Source: Foetidibacter luteolus (lineage in GTDB: Bacteria; Bacteroidota; Bacteroidia; Chitinophagales; Chitinophagaceae). From it: a DNA stretch of 64,000 nucleotides. Shown here piece by piece: positions 19,851 through 27,928 of this stretch. The stretch is from positions 259,238 through 323,237 of the forward strand of contig NZ_VVIP01000003.1 in the NCBI RefSeq assembly GCF_009650435.1. The letters run 5' to 3'. How positions within the stretch are numbered: position 1 is the stretch's first letter; each line of letters begins with the position of its first letter. The notes under the pieces are model-generated. The model saw only the letters and a program-made list of their open reading frames with translations. It was not told the DNA's origin and ran no database searches. The translations under genes were made by a program, and so were the position numbers.

Positions 19851-20498
19851 ATGAAGGCTAAGTATGCTGTATTGTTGCTGGTGGCAACACTTAATTTTAT
19901 TCATGTTTTTGCCCAGCCGCACTGGAAACTAAAGCTGAATAAAGAGGGTATTGCAGTGTATAGCAGATCCCTTGAAAACAGTGGCTTAAAAGCTATAAAA
20001 GTAGAGTGTACACTGCCGGCCAGCCTCTCTCAACTGGTTGCAGTAGTAATGGATGTAAACACCGGCGCCGAATGGGTGTACAGCACAAAATCAAGCGTAT
20101 TGCTTAAGCAGGTTAGTCCCGGAGATTTGTATTATTATTCAGAAGTAAGCCTGCCGTGGCCAGCCAGCAACAGAGATTTTGTAGCCCACCTTATAGCCGT
20201 TCAGGATTCTGCCACCAAAATAGTTACCATTAACGGCCCTACGGTTCCGGGGTATATTCCTGTTAAAAAAGGCATAGTGCGTGTGCCCAACTCATCCGGC
20301 AAGTGGACGATAACCCCTCTTCAAAAAGCAATGATAAAAGTGGAGTATGTGCTGGAAGTAGACCCCGGTGGTTCCATCCCGGCCTGGGTTGTAAACCTTT
20401 TTGCCGCAAAAGGCCCTTTTGAAACTTTTAGAAATTTAAAGCAGCAGTTAAAGAAGCCTGCTTATGCCAATATAAGGTTGCCTTTTATACAGGAGTAA
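19851..20498 (+). CDS. secreted START-domain lipid-binding protein
   Basis: 215 residues. The signal peptide (KAKYAVLLLVATLNFIHVFAQ) ends at about residue 22. The rest is a START-like fold: WKLKLNKEGIAVYSRSLENSGLKAIKVECTLPASL, DVNTGAEWVYSTKSSVLLKQ, YSEVSLPWPASNRDFVAHL and a C-terminal helix (GPFETFRNLKQQLKKP). START domains bind hydrophobic ligands in a deep pocket; the ligand here is unknown. Likely periplasmic. Confidence 0.88.
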   Translation: MKAKYAVLLLVATLNFIHVFAQPHWKLKLNKEGIAVYSRSLENSGLKAIKVECTLPASLSQLVAVVMDVNTGAEWVYSTKSSVLLKQVSPGDLYYYSEVSLPWPASNRDFVAHLIAVQDSATKIVTINGPTVPGYIPVKKGIVRVPNSSGKWTITPLQKAMIKVEYVLEVDPGGSIPAWVVNLFAAKGPFETFRNLKQQLKKPAYANIRLPFIQE

Positions 20499-20701
20499 AG
20501 TAATGCTGCCACTCAATTGCTTAAGTAAATGACAGGTATAAACCTGCCCAGCCTCTTCATATAGTTAAATTCAACAAAATCAGGTATTTTAGCATGCGGA
20601 ACCTTACACAAATTGTTAATGAATGATTGATAAGGTTTTTTCAATTGAATTCTGTTTATTTGTACCCACTGAAGGGCGAATGCCAATAAGAGAGTTAGCT
20701 G

Positions 20702-21481
20702 ATGAATTACCAGATTAAACAATACGATAAGTTTAAGTTTATTGAAGAAGGCGAGGGCGAGCCATTGTTACTGCTTCACGGATTGTTTGGCGCTTTGAGT
20801 AACTTCAAAGACCTGGTTGAACACTTTAAAACGCAGTACAAAGTAGTGGTTCCTATACTGCCTTTGTTTGAGCTGGATATATTTCATACCACCGTTGGCG
20901 GCCTTGAAAAGCATGTGTACAAGTTTATAGAGGCCCGTAACTACAACAATATCCACCTGCTGGGCAATTCACTGGGTGGCCATGTGGCCCTGGTGCATGT
21001 GCTTAAACATCCTGAAAGAATAAAATCGCTCATACTTACCGGCAGTTCCGGCCTTTTTGAGAATGGAATGGGGGATACCTACCCCAAACGTGGTGATTAT
21101 GAGTACATTAAAAAGAAAACCCAGCTTACCTTTTACGATCCTGCCCAGGCCACAAAGGAGCTTGTGGATGAGGTGTTTGAAATAACCAACAACAGGCTGA
21201 AAGTAATTAAAATAATATCCCTTGCTAAAAGTGCCATACGAAATAACCTTGGCGAAGAGTTGCAGCAGATAAAGCAGCCCACATTGCTTATATGGGGCAA
21301 CAACGACACTATTACCCCTCCATTTGTTGCCAAAGAGTTCAATAAACTAATACCCAACAGCGAGTTATACTTTATTGATAAATGCGGCCACGCACCCATG
21401 ATGGAAGTTCCTGCCGAATTTAATGTGCTGCTTGAGAAATTTTTATCCAAATTAAAGCAACCCGCTGCAACTATTGCTTAG
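20702..21481 (+). CDS. alpha/beta hydrolase
   Basis: 259 residues. Oxyanion region LLLLHGLFGALSNF, nucleophile elbow GNSLGG (Ser), acid in LLIWGNNDTITPP and His in KCGHAPMMEVP. The cap region is helical. No signal peptide. The substrate is unknown; the family includes esterases and C-C hydrolases. The CBS gene follows 37 nt downstream but has its own candidate promoter. Confidence 0.92.
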   Translation: MNYQIKQYDKFKFIEEGEGEPLLLLHGLFGALSNFKDLVEHFKTQYKVVVPILPLFELDIFHTTVGGLEKHVYKFIEARNYNNIHLLGNSLGGHVALVHVLKHPERIKSLILTGSSGLFENGMGDTYPKRGDYEYIKKKTQLTFYDPAQATKELVDEVFEITNNRLKVIKIISLAKSAIRNNLGEELQQIKQPTLLIWGNNDTITPPFVAKEFNKLIPNSELYFIDKCGHAPMMEVPAEFNVLLEKFLSKLKQPAATIA

Positions 21482-21504
21482 TTTTTTTGTCTCATAAAAG
21501 TAAC

Positions 21505-21512
21505 TAAGTTTG
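21505..21512 (+). promoter_or_regulatory. -7 box of the CBS-domain gene
   Basis: TAAGTTTG fits TAnnTTTG and ends 6 nt before ATG 21519, predicting a leaderless or almost leaderless transcript. A T-run at 21482-21488 stands where the -33 element would be. Confidence 0.55.
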
Positions 21513-21518
21513 TAGAGC

Positions 21519-22178
21519 ATGTTAGCATTAAAACTCATACAGTCAACCTATCCTTCAATTGATATTGAAGACAGCGCCGGTTTTGCAATACAGTTAATGG
21601 AAGACTACGATGTGCAGCACCTGCCCGTTGTAAGCGATGAAAAATATATAGGGCTTGTAAGTAAAGACGATTTGCTGGATATGAGTGACAAAGCATCCGT
21701 TTCTGCCAATCATACCAATTTTGCAAAAGTTAGTGTTGCTGCAAAAGAACATTTTTTCAGGGCGCTTCAGCTTTGCAGCGAGAACAGCCTTTCTGTTATG
21801 CCGGTTATTAACGAGCAACAGCAACTGGAAGGGCTTTTAACGCAGCATGACCTGCTTAAAGCTACAGCACTTTACAACAGCGTTGATGAAATAGGCGGCC
21901 TTATTGTACTGGAGATGGAAAAACGCAGCTACGCTTTTGGCGAAATAAACCGCCTGGTAGAAACCAATGATGCACACATAACCCAGCTAAACAGTTATAC
22001 AGACCCTGATACAGGGCTTTTTACCGTTAGTATTAAGGTAAACAAATACGAGATATCTGACATAGTTGCCACCTTTCAACGTTACGACTACAGCATAAAA
22101 TACTACTTTGGCGAAGAGCAGTATGAGAATGAACTGAAAGAGAACTATAACCTGCTGATGAACTACATAAACATGTAG
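21519..22178 (+). CDS. CBS-domain pair protein (AcuB-like)
   Basis: 219 residues. Two CBS motifs fill the first 130 residues (MEDYDVQHLPVVSDEKYIGLVSKDDLLDM and CSENSLSVMPVINEQQQLEGLLTQHDLL), forming a Bateman module that usually senses adenosyl nucleotides. An ACT-like C-terminal domain (about 135-210: EIGGLIVLEMEKRSYAFGEINRLVE) completes an AcuB-type layout. In many Bacteroidota this type of gene lies beside NAD kinase, which is not in this window. Regulator of unknown target. Confidence 0.85.
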   Translation: MLALKLIQSTYPSIDIEDSAGFAIQLMEDYDVQHLPVVSDEKYIGLVSKDDLLDMSDKASVSANHTNFAKVSVAAKEHFFRALQLCSENSLSVMPVINEQQQLEGLLTQHDLLKATALYNSVDEIGGLIVLEMEKRSYAFGEINRLVETNDAHITQLNSYTDPDTGLFTVSIKVNKYEISDIVATFQRYDYSIKYYFGEEQYENELKENYNLLMNYINM

Positions 22179-22316
22179 TTGCAAATTCCTTTTAATTACC
22201 GGTTTTACATTTCCGGCCATTGTTACTTACTTAGAAATGATATTTAAGCGAATATTAATTACCTGCCGCCTTAAGAATTAGACCTGCCTGCAAAAGAGGC
22301 AGCCTGTTACACCTTA

Positions 22317-22418
22317 GGGTGAGGGATTGAAGCGGATACCCCGGTGAAGCCATAGCAGCAGGGCTTTTGTGCCGGAGTAGTAGCGGAAAGCCCGGCCCGA
22401 GGTACGAGGGACACCCCC
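22317..22418 (+). repeat. family A structured repeat, copy A3
   Basis: Ends GGGTG (22317-22321) and CACCC (22412-22416). Inner arms CCGG...CCGG and AGCC...GGCT. The last arm, CCCGAGGTACGAGGG, differs from all other copies but can still form a short hairpin. Confidence 0.88.
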
Positions 22419-22523
22419 TGAAAAATTTCTTCAACGATTTTTAAAAGCTTTGTTTATGAAGTTCGCAAGCCATTGCGGATACGCATACAACCCGTGGCTG
22501 TTACGGCATTCAGCTTCTTTCCG

Positions 22524-22531
22524 TATTTTTG
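22524..22531 (+). promoter_or_regulatory. -7 box of the esterase gene
   Basis: TATTTTTG, exact TAnnTTTG, ends 6 nt before ATG 22538. No clear -33 element. Confidence 0.55.
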
Positions 22532-22537
22532 AACGAT

Positions 22538-23362
22538 ATGGCAATCGAGAAAATCAATACCCTAAACAGCCTGCTGGTAGAGCAAACAACAGTTCAATCA
22601 AATTACCTGGAAAGGGAAGTGGTAATAGACGCTTACCTGCCGGATGGTATTGAACACCCCGAAAATTTAAGCCTGTTGTTAATAAACGACGGACAGGACC
22701 TGCCCCACATGCCTTTCGAAGACATTCTTGACCGCCTGATTTCAGAGGAAATTATAGAACCTTTGGTTTGCGTGGGCATACATTGCGGCGCCGACAGAAA
22801 ACTGGAATATGGTACAGCCTACAGCGCCGATTACAATGGCCGTGGCTCAAAAGCGGGTTTATACAACAAGTTTATTTTTGATGAGTTGCTGCCATTCATC
22901 CGTAAAACATACAATGCGCCTTCTTTTAAGGAAAAATCGTTTGCCGGTTTTTCGCTGGGTGGCCTTAGCGCCCTTGATACCGTTTGGAACCACGCCAGCG
23001 AGTTTACGAAAGTGGGTATTTTCAGCGGCTCTTTATGGTGGCGGCGGAAGGCTTATGAGGACGGTTATAACGATGAACAGGACCGCCTGATGCATCTGCA
23101 GGTGCGCAAAGGAGCTTTTAACCCCTGGCTTAAATTTTTTATTGAATGCGGCGCCCTGGATGAAACAGACGACCGTAACAACAACGGTGTTATAGACTCC
23201 ATTGATGATGCGCTTGACCTGGTGATTGAGCTAAAAGCAAAGGGCTACACAGATGAGCATATACGTTACCTGGAATTAAAGGATGGCCGCCACGATGTGC
23301 CTACCTGGGCCAGGGCTTTTCCTTCATTTTTAAAATGGGGCTGGGGTTTGCGAAAAGGCTAA
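22538..23362 (+). CDS. alpha/beta-fold esterase (esterase D/enterochelin-esterase-like)
   Basis: 274 residues from ATG 22538; a TTG three codons upstream overlaps the -7 box and is unlikely. Family features: LSLLLINDGQDLP, GRGSKAGLYNKFIFDELLPFIRKTYN, nucleophile in FAGFSLGGLSALD and a C-terminal His in KDGRHDVPTWARAFPSFLKW, with an acid in the preceding segment. No signal peptide. It may hydrolyse small carboxylic or siderophore esters. Confidence 0.9.
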   Translation: MAIEKINTLNSLLVEQTTVQSNYLEREVVIDAYLPDGIEHPENLSLLLINDGQDLPHMPFEDILDRLISEEIIEPLVCVGIHCGADRKLEYGTAYSADYNGRGSKAGLYNKFIFDELLPFIRKTYNAPSFKEKSFAGFSLGGLSALDTVWNHASEFTKVGIFSGSLWWRRKAYEDGYNDEQDRLMHLQVRKGAFNPWLKFFIECGALDETDDRNNNGVIDSIDDALDLVIELKAKGYTDEHIRYLELKDGRHDVPTWARAFPSFLKWGWGLRKG

Positions 23363-23401
23363 TACACTTGGTATGGTGTGCGATTTCGAATAGCCCGCTG
23401 G

Positions 23402-24829
23402 TTAAAAGTGGATAAGCACTTTTCCCTTCTTTTTCTTTTTACCGGAAATCCATTTAGGGCCTTCTTTTACAATTTCGATGGCCTTGTTGTCGGCAGAATC
23501 GTTTAAAGACTGAAGTACCTTAAAGTTGTAGGGTTTGCCTTGCCTGTCAACTAAAAATTCAAGTTCCACATCCCCTTTCAAGTCGGCGTAGTTGGCGGTG
23601 GAATCGTAGCTTTTATCCAGCTTTTTATAAACATATTCTTCAAAAGAGTCCCAGCCATTGGCAGGGGTAGCAAGGGTATCAGAATGGGTATTACTGTCCT
23701 TTCTTTTAGTACCGAAACCTGTTACCACAACTTCAGACAAAGAATTGTCAACTTCATTCAACACAATACTTGCTGAGGCGTTGTTTTTAAGCGTGGTGGT
23801 TTCCGGCTGATAATTAAGTGCGGAAACCGTAATATTTAATACGCTGTCAGCAAAGCTTATTTTAAAATTGCCTTTCTGGTCTGTTACAGTGCCGATATTG
23901 CTGTTGCTGTTGTTGATTCTTACAAAAGCGTTTGCTACGGGCAGGTTGTTGTTGTCTAAAATTTTGCCTTGAAACGTGTTGGTGAGTTGTGATTGGTTTG
24001 ACTGTACGTTGGCAAAGCCTTGATTAGTTCTGTTAGATTTATTCACCTGTACTCCTGCAACTCTGCCCTGTAACTGTTGTTCAACAGGTTGCTTTTTAAC
24101 TTTCATCTCATCTAACGTACCGGCAACGGGCGATGCTGGAACTGATAAACTATCTTTTAAACTTTTTGTGGTTGCCAGGAAGCTATCGTCTGCCTGTTTT
24201 TTTGCTACATACCCATTATTTAATTCGGCTTTTGCAATTGGCTCTTGATTTTTTTCTGGTAAGGCAGGGGAATATTCTAACTGCTGTGTACTCAGCGTTT
24301 CTGTTTTTTGTTTTTTCGGAGAACTTTTGTCTGATGCTCTGTAATCCTTTGCAAGTGGCATTGCTTTTTCCTTTAGAGAATCATTTAGTAAAGTTGTTGT
24401 TGCCTTTTTCTTTGCATCGTCCTCGGCACTAATAGTATCAGCTTCAAGCGGAAGTTTTACTTTCTCTTGTGCAAGGTTTGCATTTTCATCTGAAGCGTTA
24501 TTGTTGTTCAAAATAGAGTAACTTATAAACGCGGCCCCCAGTATCACCACTACAACCGCTGCTGCCCTTAACCATTGAAACCTGCGGCCTGCCATCGTTA
24601 CCACTTTGGCGTTTTTTTTGGGCTGTTGCAGCAATGCGGTTATTTCGTTCAGGTGCTGTTCAGAAACAGCATTGTCCGCATCGCTGTAGCCTTCAATGGC
24701 ATCCGCCAGAAACGGGTCTTGCAGGGCGGCTTTTTCCATGTCATGCATTTCCCGTGCATTCATGCGACCCTGCAGGTATCGTTCAATATCCGCCAGTGTA
24801 TAGTTGATATGTGCGTTATGCTCAGCCAT
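23402..24829 (-). CDS. membrane protein: anti-sigma-like N-terminus, carboxypeptidase-like domain, TonB-type C-terminus
   Basis: 475 residues from ATG 24829, which overlaps the sigma factor stop by 8 nt (ATGGCTGA), indicating translational coupling. The N-terminus (INYTLADIERYLQGRMNAREMHDMEKAALQDPFLADAIEGY) is the helical region seen in Bacteroidota anti-sigma proteins. One membrane segment follows (about 82-102). A long polar linker leads to a carboxypeptidase-regulatory-like beta domain (about 280-365) ending in LSEVVVTGFG. The C-terminal 65 residues resemble a TonB C-terminal domain (LKGDVELEFLVDRQGKPYNFKVLQSL). Likely a membrane regulator of the partner sigma factor that senses envelope state. 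Confidence 0.82.
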   Translation of the reverse strand: MAEHNAHINYTLADIERYLQGRMNAREMHDMEKAALQDPFLADAIEGYSDADNAVSEQHLNEITALLQQPKKNAKVVTMAGRRFQWLRAAAVVVVILGAAFISYSILNNNNASDENANLAQEKVKLPLEADTISAEDDAKKKATTTLLNDSLKEKAMPLAKDYRASDKSSPKKQKTETLSTQQLEYSPALPEKNQEPIAKAELNNGYVAKKQADDSFLATTKSLKDSLSVPASPVAGTLDEMKVKKQPVEQQLQGRVAGVQVNKSNRTNQGFANVQSNQSQLTNTFQGKILDNNNLPVANAFVRINNSNSNIGTVTDQKGNFKISFADSVLNITVSALNYQPETTTLKNNASASIVLNEVDNSLSEVVVTGFGTKRKDSNTHSDTLATPANGWDSFEEYVYKKLDKSYDSTANYADLKGDVELEFLVDRQGKPYNFKVLQSLNDSADNKAIEIVKEGPKWISGKKKKKGKVLIHF

Positions 24830-25337
24830 TTTTTTCCATGCAAATTTTAAGGTTGCGCCTGCCATTTTGTATCAGGCTCCTCACTTTGTTCCAGTCGAGC
24901 CCTGTTTGCTCAACAATTTCGTTGTAACATTTATTTTGAAGGTAAAACAATTCAATGCTTTGTTTTTGTTCTGCCGGTAAATGTTTCAGGCACTCTTCCA
25001 GTTTCCTGAAGTCCTGCTCTTTTTCCAGTACAGTATCCAGATGCGAATAGTCTTCCGATTGCATAACGCCCGGCTGAAACTCTACTGTAACCATTTTTTT
25101 GGCGCTGCGCAACTGCATCAGGCAGTGATTTTTAGCTACTACGTACAGCCAGCTTTTAAAATTATCCACTTTATGCGCATGCAATTTAGCCACCAGTTCC
25201 TGGTAAATATTCATCACCGCGTCTTTGGCGGCCTCGGCATCTTTCAGGTATTTCAGGCAGGTACCATACACAAGGTCGGTATAGCGCAGGTAAAGGCGGG
25301 CCAATACATCCTGTTCCCGGCTTTCTGTGTAAGCCAA
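24822..25337 (-). CDS. ECF-type RNA polymerase sigma factor
   Basis: 171 residues. Region 2: LARLYLRYTDLVYGTCLKYLKDAEAAKDAVMNIYQELV, with the promoter-melting segment NFKSWLYVVAKNHCLM. Region 4: CLKHLPAEQKQSIELFYLQNKCYNEIVEQTGLDWNKVRSLIQNGRRNLKI. The start is odd. The only usual start codon in frame is TTG at 25337, with GAGGAG placed as a Shine-Dalgarno. The codons just upstream (PQTDEELL), however, read like normal ECF N-terminal sequence, back to a TAA just downstream of 25400. The real start may be a rarer codon upstream. Translationally coupled to the downstream membrane protein. Confidence 0.9.
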   Translation of the reverse strand: MAYTESREQDVLARLYLRYTDLVYGTCLKYLKDAEAAKDAVMNIYQELVAKLHAHKVDNFKSWLYVVAKNHCLMQLRSAKKMVTVEFQPGVMQSEDYSHLDTVLEKEQDFRKLEECLKHLPAEQKQSIELFYLQNKCYNEIVEQTGLDWNKVRSLIQNGRRNLKICMEKNG

Positions 25338-25704
25338 CAGCAGCTCCTCATCGGTTTGTGGTATTTTCTCTATTTGTCTTACCGGTACCAGTAGTTGTAA
25401 TTATTTATTGAGCAATATAAGCGTTACCTTTTTTTCATGGGCATTTTTTGGGTTGTTTGGAAATTATTGTCCGGACTGAAGTATTTCATGGCGACTTCGT
25501 TGTGTCACTCACTTGTACTCTATATCTTTATTGAACAAAAAATACAGTATCCCGCAGGATTGCGGGGTACGTCCTGCATTTCATGGCGGCTTTTCCCGCA
25601 TGGTATTATTACCGCCCCGGCCCAAATATACAAGTTAGCGAATTTTTTCATTAAGCTTTATGCAATCCGCAACACTGCTGCATCCGTCTAACAAATCAAC
25701 TGCC
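25338..25704 (+). other. divergent gap with a B2-type repeat
   Basis: 367 nt between the divergent sigma factor and Cys-module genes. It contains the B2 repeat at 25483-25567 and must hold both promoters; neither has an obvious consensus box. Confidence 0.5.
25483..25567 (+). repeat. B2-subtype repeat, copy 1
   Basis: CTTCGTTGTGTCACTCACTTGTACT, then ATCTTTA, a short spacer and ATCCCGCAGGATTG. The same order occurs inverted at 52571-52655 with few differences. The first half resembles the family B core (GTTGCGTCGCACTCTTGTAC) with small changes. Confidence 0.7.
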
Positions 25705-26841
25705 ATGAAAGAAAAAATCAGCCTGCACGTACCTACCCCCTGCCACGAAGACTGGAATAAGATGACACCCACCCAACAAGGCCGCTTTTGTGGTAGTTGC
25801 GCTAAACAGGTAGTTGATTTTAGCCTGATGACCGACCAGCAAGTACTTAATTATTTTAGGAGTAATACCGGCAATACCTGCGGCCGATTTATGGGCAGCC
25901 AGTTGCAGCGGCCCCTGCAGCCAACAGCCATTGAAAGCAAAAAAAGCTGGTGGATAGCCTTGATGATGCCTGTTTTGCTGCTGTTTGATAAGGCGGATGC
26001 GCAGAAAAACAAGAAGCAACCTTTGTTGAATATTGCTGCTTTAAAAAATAATCCTCCGGATAAGGATGTCCTGCCTCCCACCAAAATACCCACCCGCACT
26101 GTTCTCGAAGAAGAAATACTTTTTACAGGTATGGTTAGCAGTAAGCTGGAGCAAAGCCTTAAACGGGATTTATCTACGCTCAGGGATACATTGATTGAAG
26201 GTTCTAAAATACTTACTCTAAGTGGCATTGTTGTGGATAGGAAGATGGATCCAATTCCCGGTACAAGCATAGTAGTAAAAGGCACAAAAATCGGTACTGC
26301 TGCAGGCATGGATGGAAATTTCAAGCTGGGTGTACCGGTTGAAAAGCCTGGTACTTTGGTATTAGTGGTTTCAAGTATAGGTTTTCAGGTTCGTGAATGG
26401 CCGGTTGAAGTAAACGCTGCAACATTTGCAAAAAGCGACACAATAAGTTTAGAAGTTGCGCCAATGCAATGCGACGAAGCTTTGTCTGGCGAGGTTGTAG
26501 TGGTAGGTGGGTTTACTAAAAAACGCCAGGGTATAGCAAGTATTTTTCCAAAGCTGCTACCTTTTAAAGAGTGGTTCAGGAATACCGCGTTCAGGGTTTA
26601 TCCAAACCCGGCAATAACGGGCACAAACATAAATATTGACCTGAAAAAAGAAGGCGATTATACCATCCAGTTAAATGATAACAAGGGGGTACCGCATTTA
26701 GTAAAAAAGATAACTGTTGTAAAAGGGGCTACAGTTGTTCCGGTTACTATTCCGGCGCAGTTAACAAGCGGCATGTATCATATTCTTGTAACAGATGAAA
26801 AGAAAAAGAAGCGCTACTCAGATAAAATAATTATTGAATAA
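25705..26841 (+). CDS. Cys-module protein with internal signal-like segment, carboxypeptidase-like domain and sorting-type C-terminus (paralogue 1)
   Basis: 378 residues from ATG 25705 (MKEKISLHVPTPCHEDWNKM); the frame is open 15 codons further up. Residues 1-75 carry four Cys (13, 29, 32, 59) in the pattern PTPC-HEDW...RFCGSCAKQVVDFS...CGRF, a module I know from other Bacteroidota. At 80-100 there is Lys-Lys, a hydrophobic run and ADAQ, which looks like a signal peptide but is internal. Then comes a carboxypeptidase-regulatory-like domain (about 175-260) and a C-terminal YPNPA...SGMYHILVTDEKKKKRYSDKIIIE domain of the type IX sorting style. Divergent from the sigma factor; tandem with a paralogue. 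Confidence 0.85.
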   Translation: MKEKISLHVPTPCHEDWNKMTPTQQGRFCGSCAKQVVDFSLMTDQQVLNYFRSNTGNTCGRFMGSQLQRPLQPTAIESKKSWWIALMMPVLLLFDKADAQKNKKQPLLNIAALKNNPPDKDVLPPTKIPTRTVLEEEILFTGMVSSKLEQSLKRDLSTLRDTLIEGSKILTLSGIVVDRKMDPIPGTSIVVKGTKIGTAAGMDGNFKLGVPVEKPGTLVLVVSSIGFQVREWPVEVNAATFAKSDTISLEVAPMQCDEALSGEVVVVGGFTKKRQGIASIFPKLLPFKEWFRNTAFRVYPNPAITGTNINIDLKKEGDYTIQLNDNKGVPHLVKKITVVKGATVVPVTIPAQLTSGMYHILVTDEKKKKRYSDKIIIE

Positions 26842-26869
26842 TACCCTCTCATCCTTAAAGCATCTTGCC

Positions 26870-27883
26870 ATGAGCGAAAAAATCTCTCTATATATACCTA
26901 CCCCATGCCACGAAAACTGGGATAGTATGACACCCACCCAACAGGGCCGGTTCTGCAGTAGTTGCGCTAAACAGGTAGTTGATTTTAGCCTGATGACCGA
27001 CCAGCAAGTACTTAATTACTTTAAGAATAACACCGGCAATACCTGCGGCCGTTTTATGACCGACCAGTTGCAGCGGCCCCTGCAGCCAACAGCCATTGAA
27101 AGCAAAAAAAGCTGGTGGATAGCATTGATGATGCCTGTTTTATTGCTGTTTGAAAAAGCCGGTGCCCAGAAAAGGCAAATGCAGGGTAAAATAAAAGCTT
27201 TAACGGAAACAGCGATGATAGGTGATGTCCAAAAGATAGATAGTGTGGCTGTCCCTGTGGTAGTTAACGGCAAGGTCACTGATGAAGAAGGACTGCCGCT
27301 ATCATCAGCCAATATATGTCACACAGGCACTGGGCAATTAACTGTTACTGATATGTATGGCAACTTTAATTTGGTTGTTCAAAAATACATAGGCAGGTTA
27401 GAACTTGAGATTTCCTTTATTGGGTATCAAAGAAAAGTATGTACTGTCCAAAATACAGATACCTCTGAGACTTTTATCCTGAGGAAAGAAGTAAAGGAAT
27501 TAGAACCAGTAATTGTATCATCTGGAGGTTTAAACTCTTGTGGGAGGATTACTGGTCTTGTTTCCATAATAACAGTGACACGGCAGGATAAGATGGATAC
27601 CTCATGGAGAAAAATAAAAGGAAAACGGGCATTTGATTTTTATCCTAATCCTGCTGTAAGGGGTTCCGTTATAAACCTGAATTTTAAGAAAGAAGGTGAC
27701 TACTCTATTCAATTGATTGCAAACAATGGATCGTTGTTAACGGTAAAAGACGTTAGCATTATTAAAGGGGCTTCAACTTCTTTCCTTGCGATTCCTTCAT
27801 CTGCGTCAGCCGGTATTTATTACCTGCGTGTAGTGGATAAAAAACAAATCAAACACTATACTGAAAAAATAATGATTCAATAA
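26870..27883 (+). CDS. Cys-module protein (paralogue 2)
   Basis: 337 residues from ATG 26870, 28 nt after the stop of paralogue 1. The first 100 residues match paralogue 1 at about 87 positions by eye, and two stretches of more than 50 nt are identical. It keeps the four Cys, the internal signal-like segment (ending AGAQ) and the carboxypeptidase-like domain (VVNGKVTDEEGLPLSSANI...). The C-terminal FYPNPAVRGSVINLNF...HYTEKIMIQ domain is of the sorting type. The middle and C-terminus are clearly diverged, so the near-identical N-terminus suggests gene conversion or selection on that part. Confidence 0.85.
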   Translation: MSEKISLYIPTPCHENWDSMTPTQQGRFCSSCAKQVVDFSLMTDQQVLNYFKNNTGNTCGRFMTDQLQRPLQPTAIESKKSWWIALMMPVLLLFEKAGAQKRQMQGKIKALTETAMIGDVQKIDSVAVPVVVNGKVTDEEGLPLSSANICHTGTGQLTVTDMYGNFNLVVQKYIGRLELEISFIGYQRKVCTVQNTDTSETFILRKEVKELEPVIVSSGGLNSCGRITGLVSIITVTRQDKMDTSWRKIKGKRAFDFYPNPAVRGSVINLNFKKEGDYSIQLIANNGSLLTVKDVSIIKGASTSFLAIPSSASAGIYYLRVVDKKQIKHYTEKIMIQ

Positions 27884-27928
27884 TTGTGTAATTAATTTCG
27901 TCCTATCATCTAACATAAAACTTGTGTT

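Larger units (their letters stand above)
22179..22537 (+). other. gap holding family A copy A3 and a -7 box
   Basis: 359 nt. Apart from the family A repeat (22317-22418) and the TATTTTTG box (22524-22531) I see nothing recognisable. Confidence 0.6.

Noticed and set aside
22450..22653. 67-codon ORF overlapping the esterase start
   Set aside because: Covers the -7 box and esterase N-terminus in another frame; no homology features.
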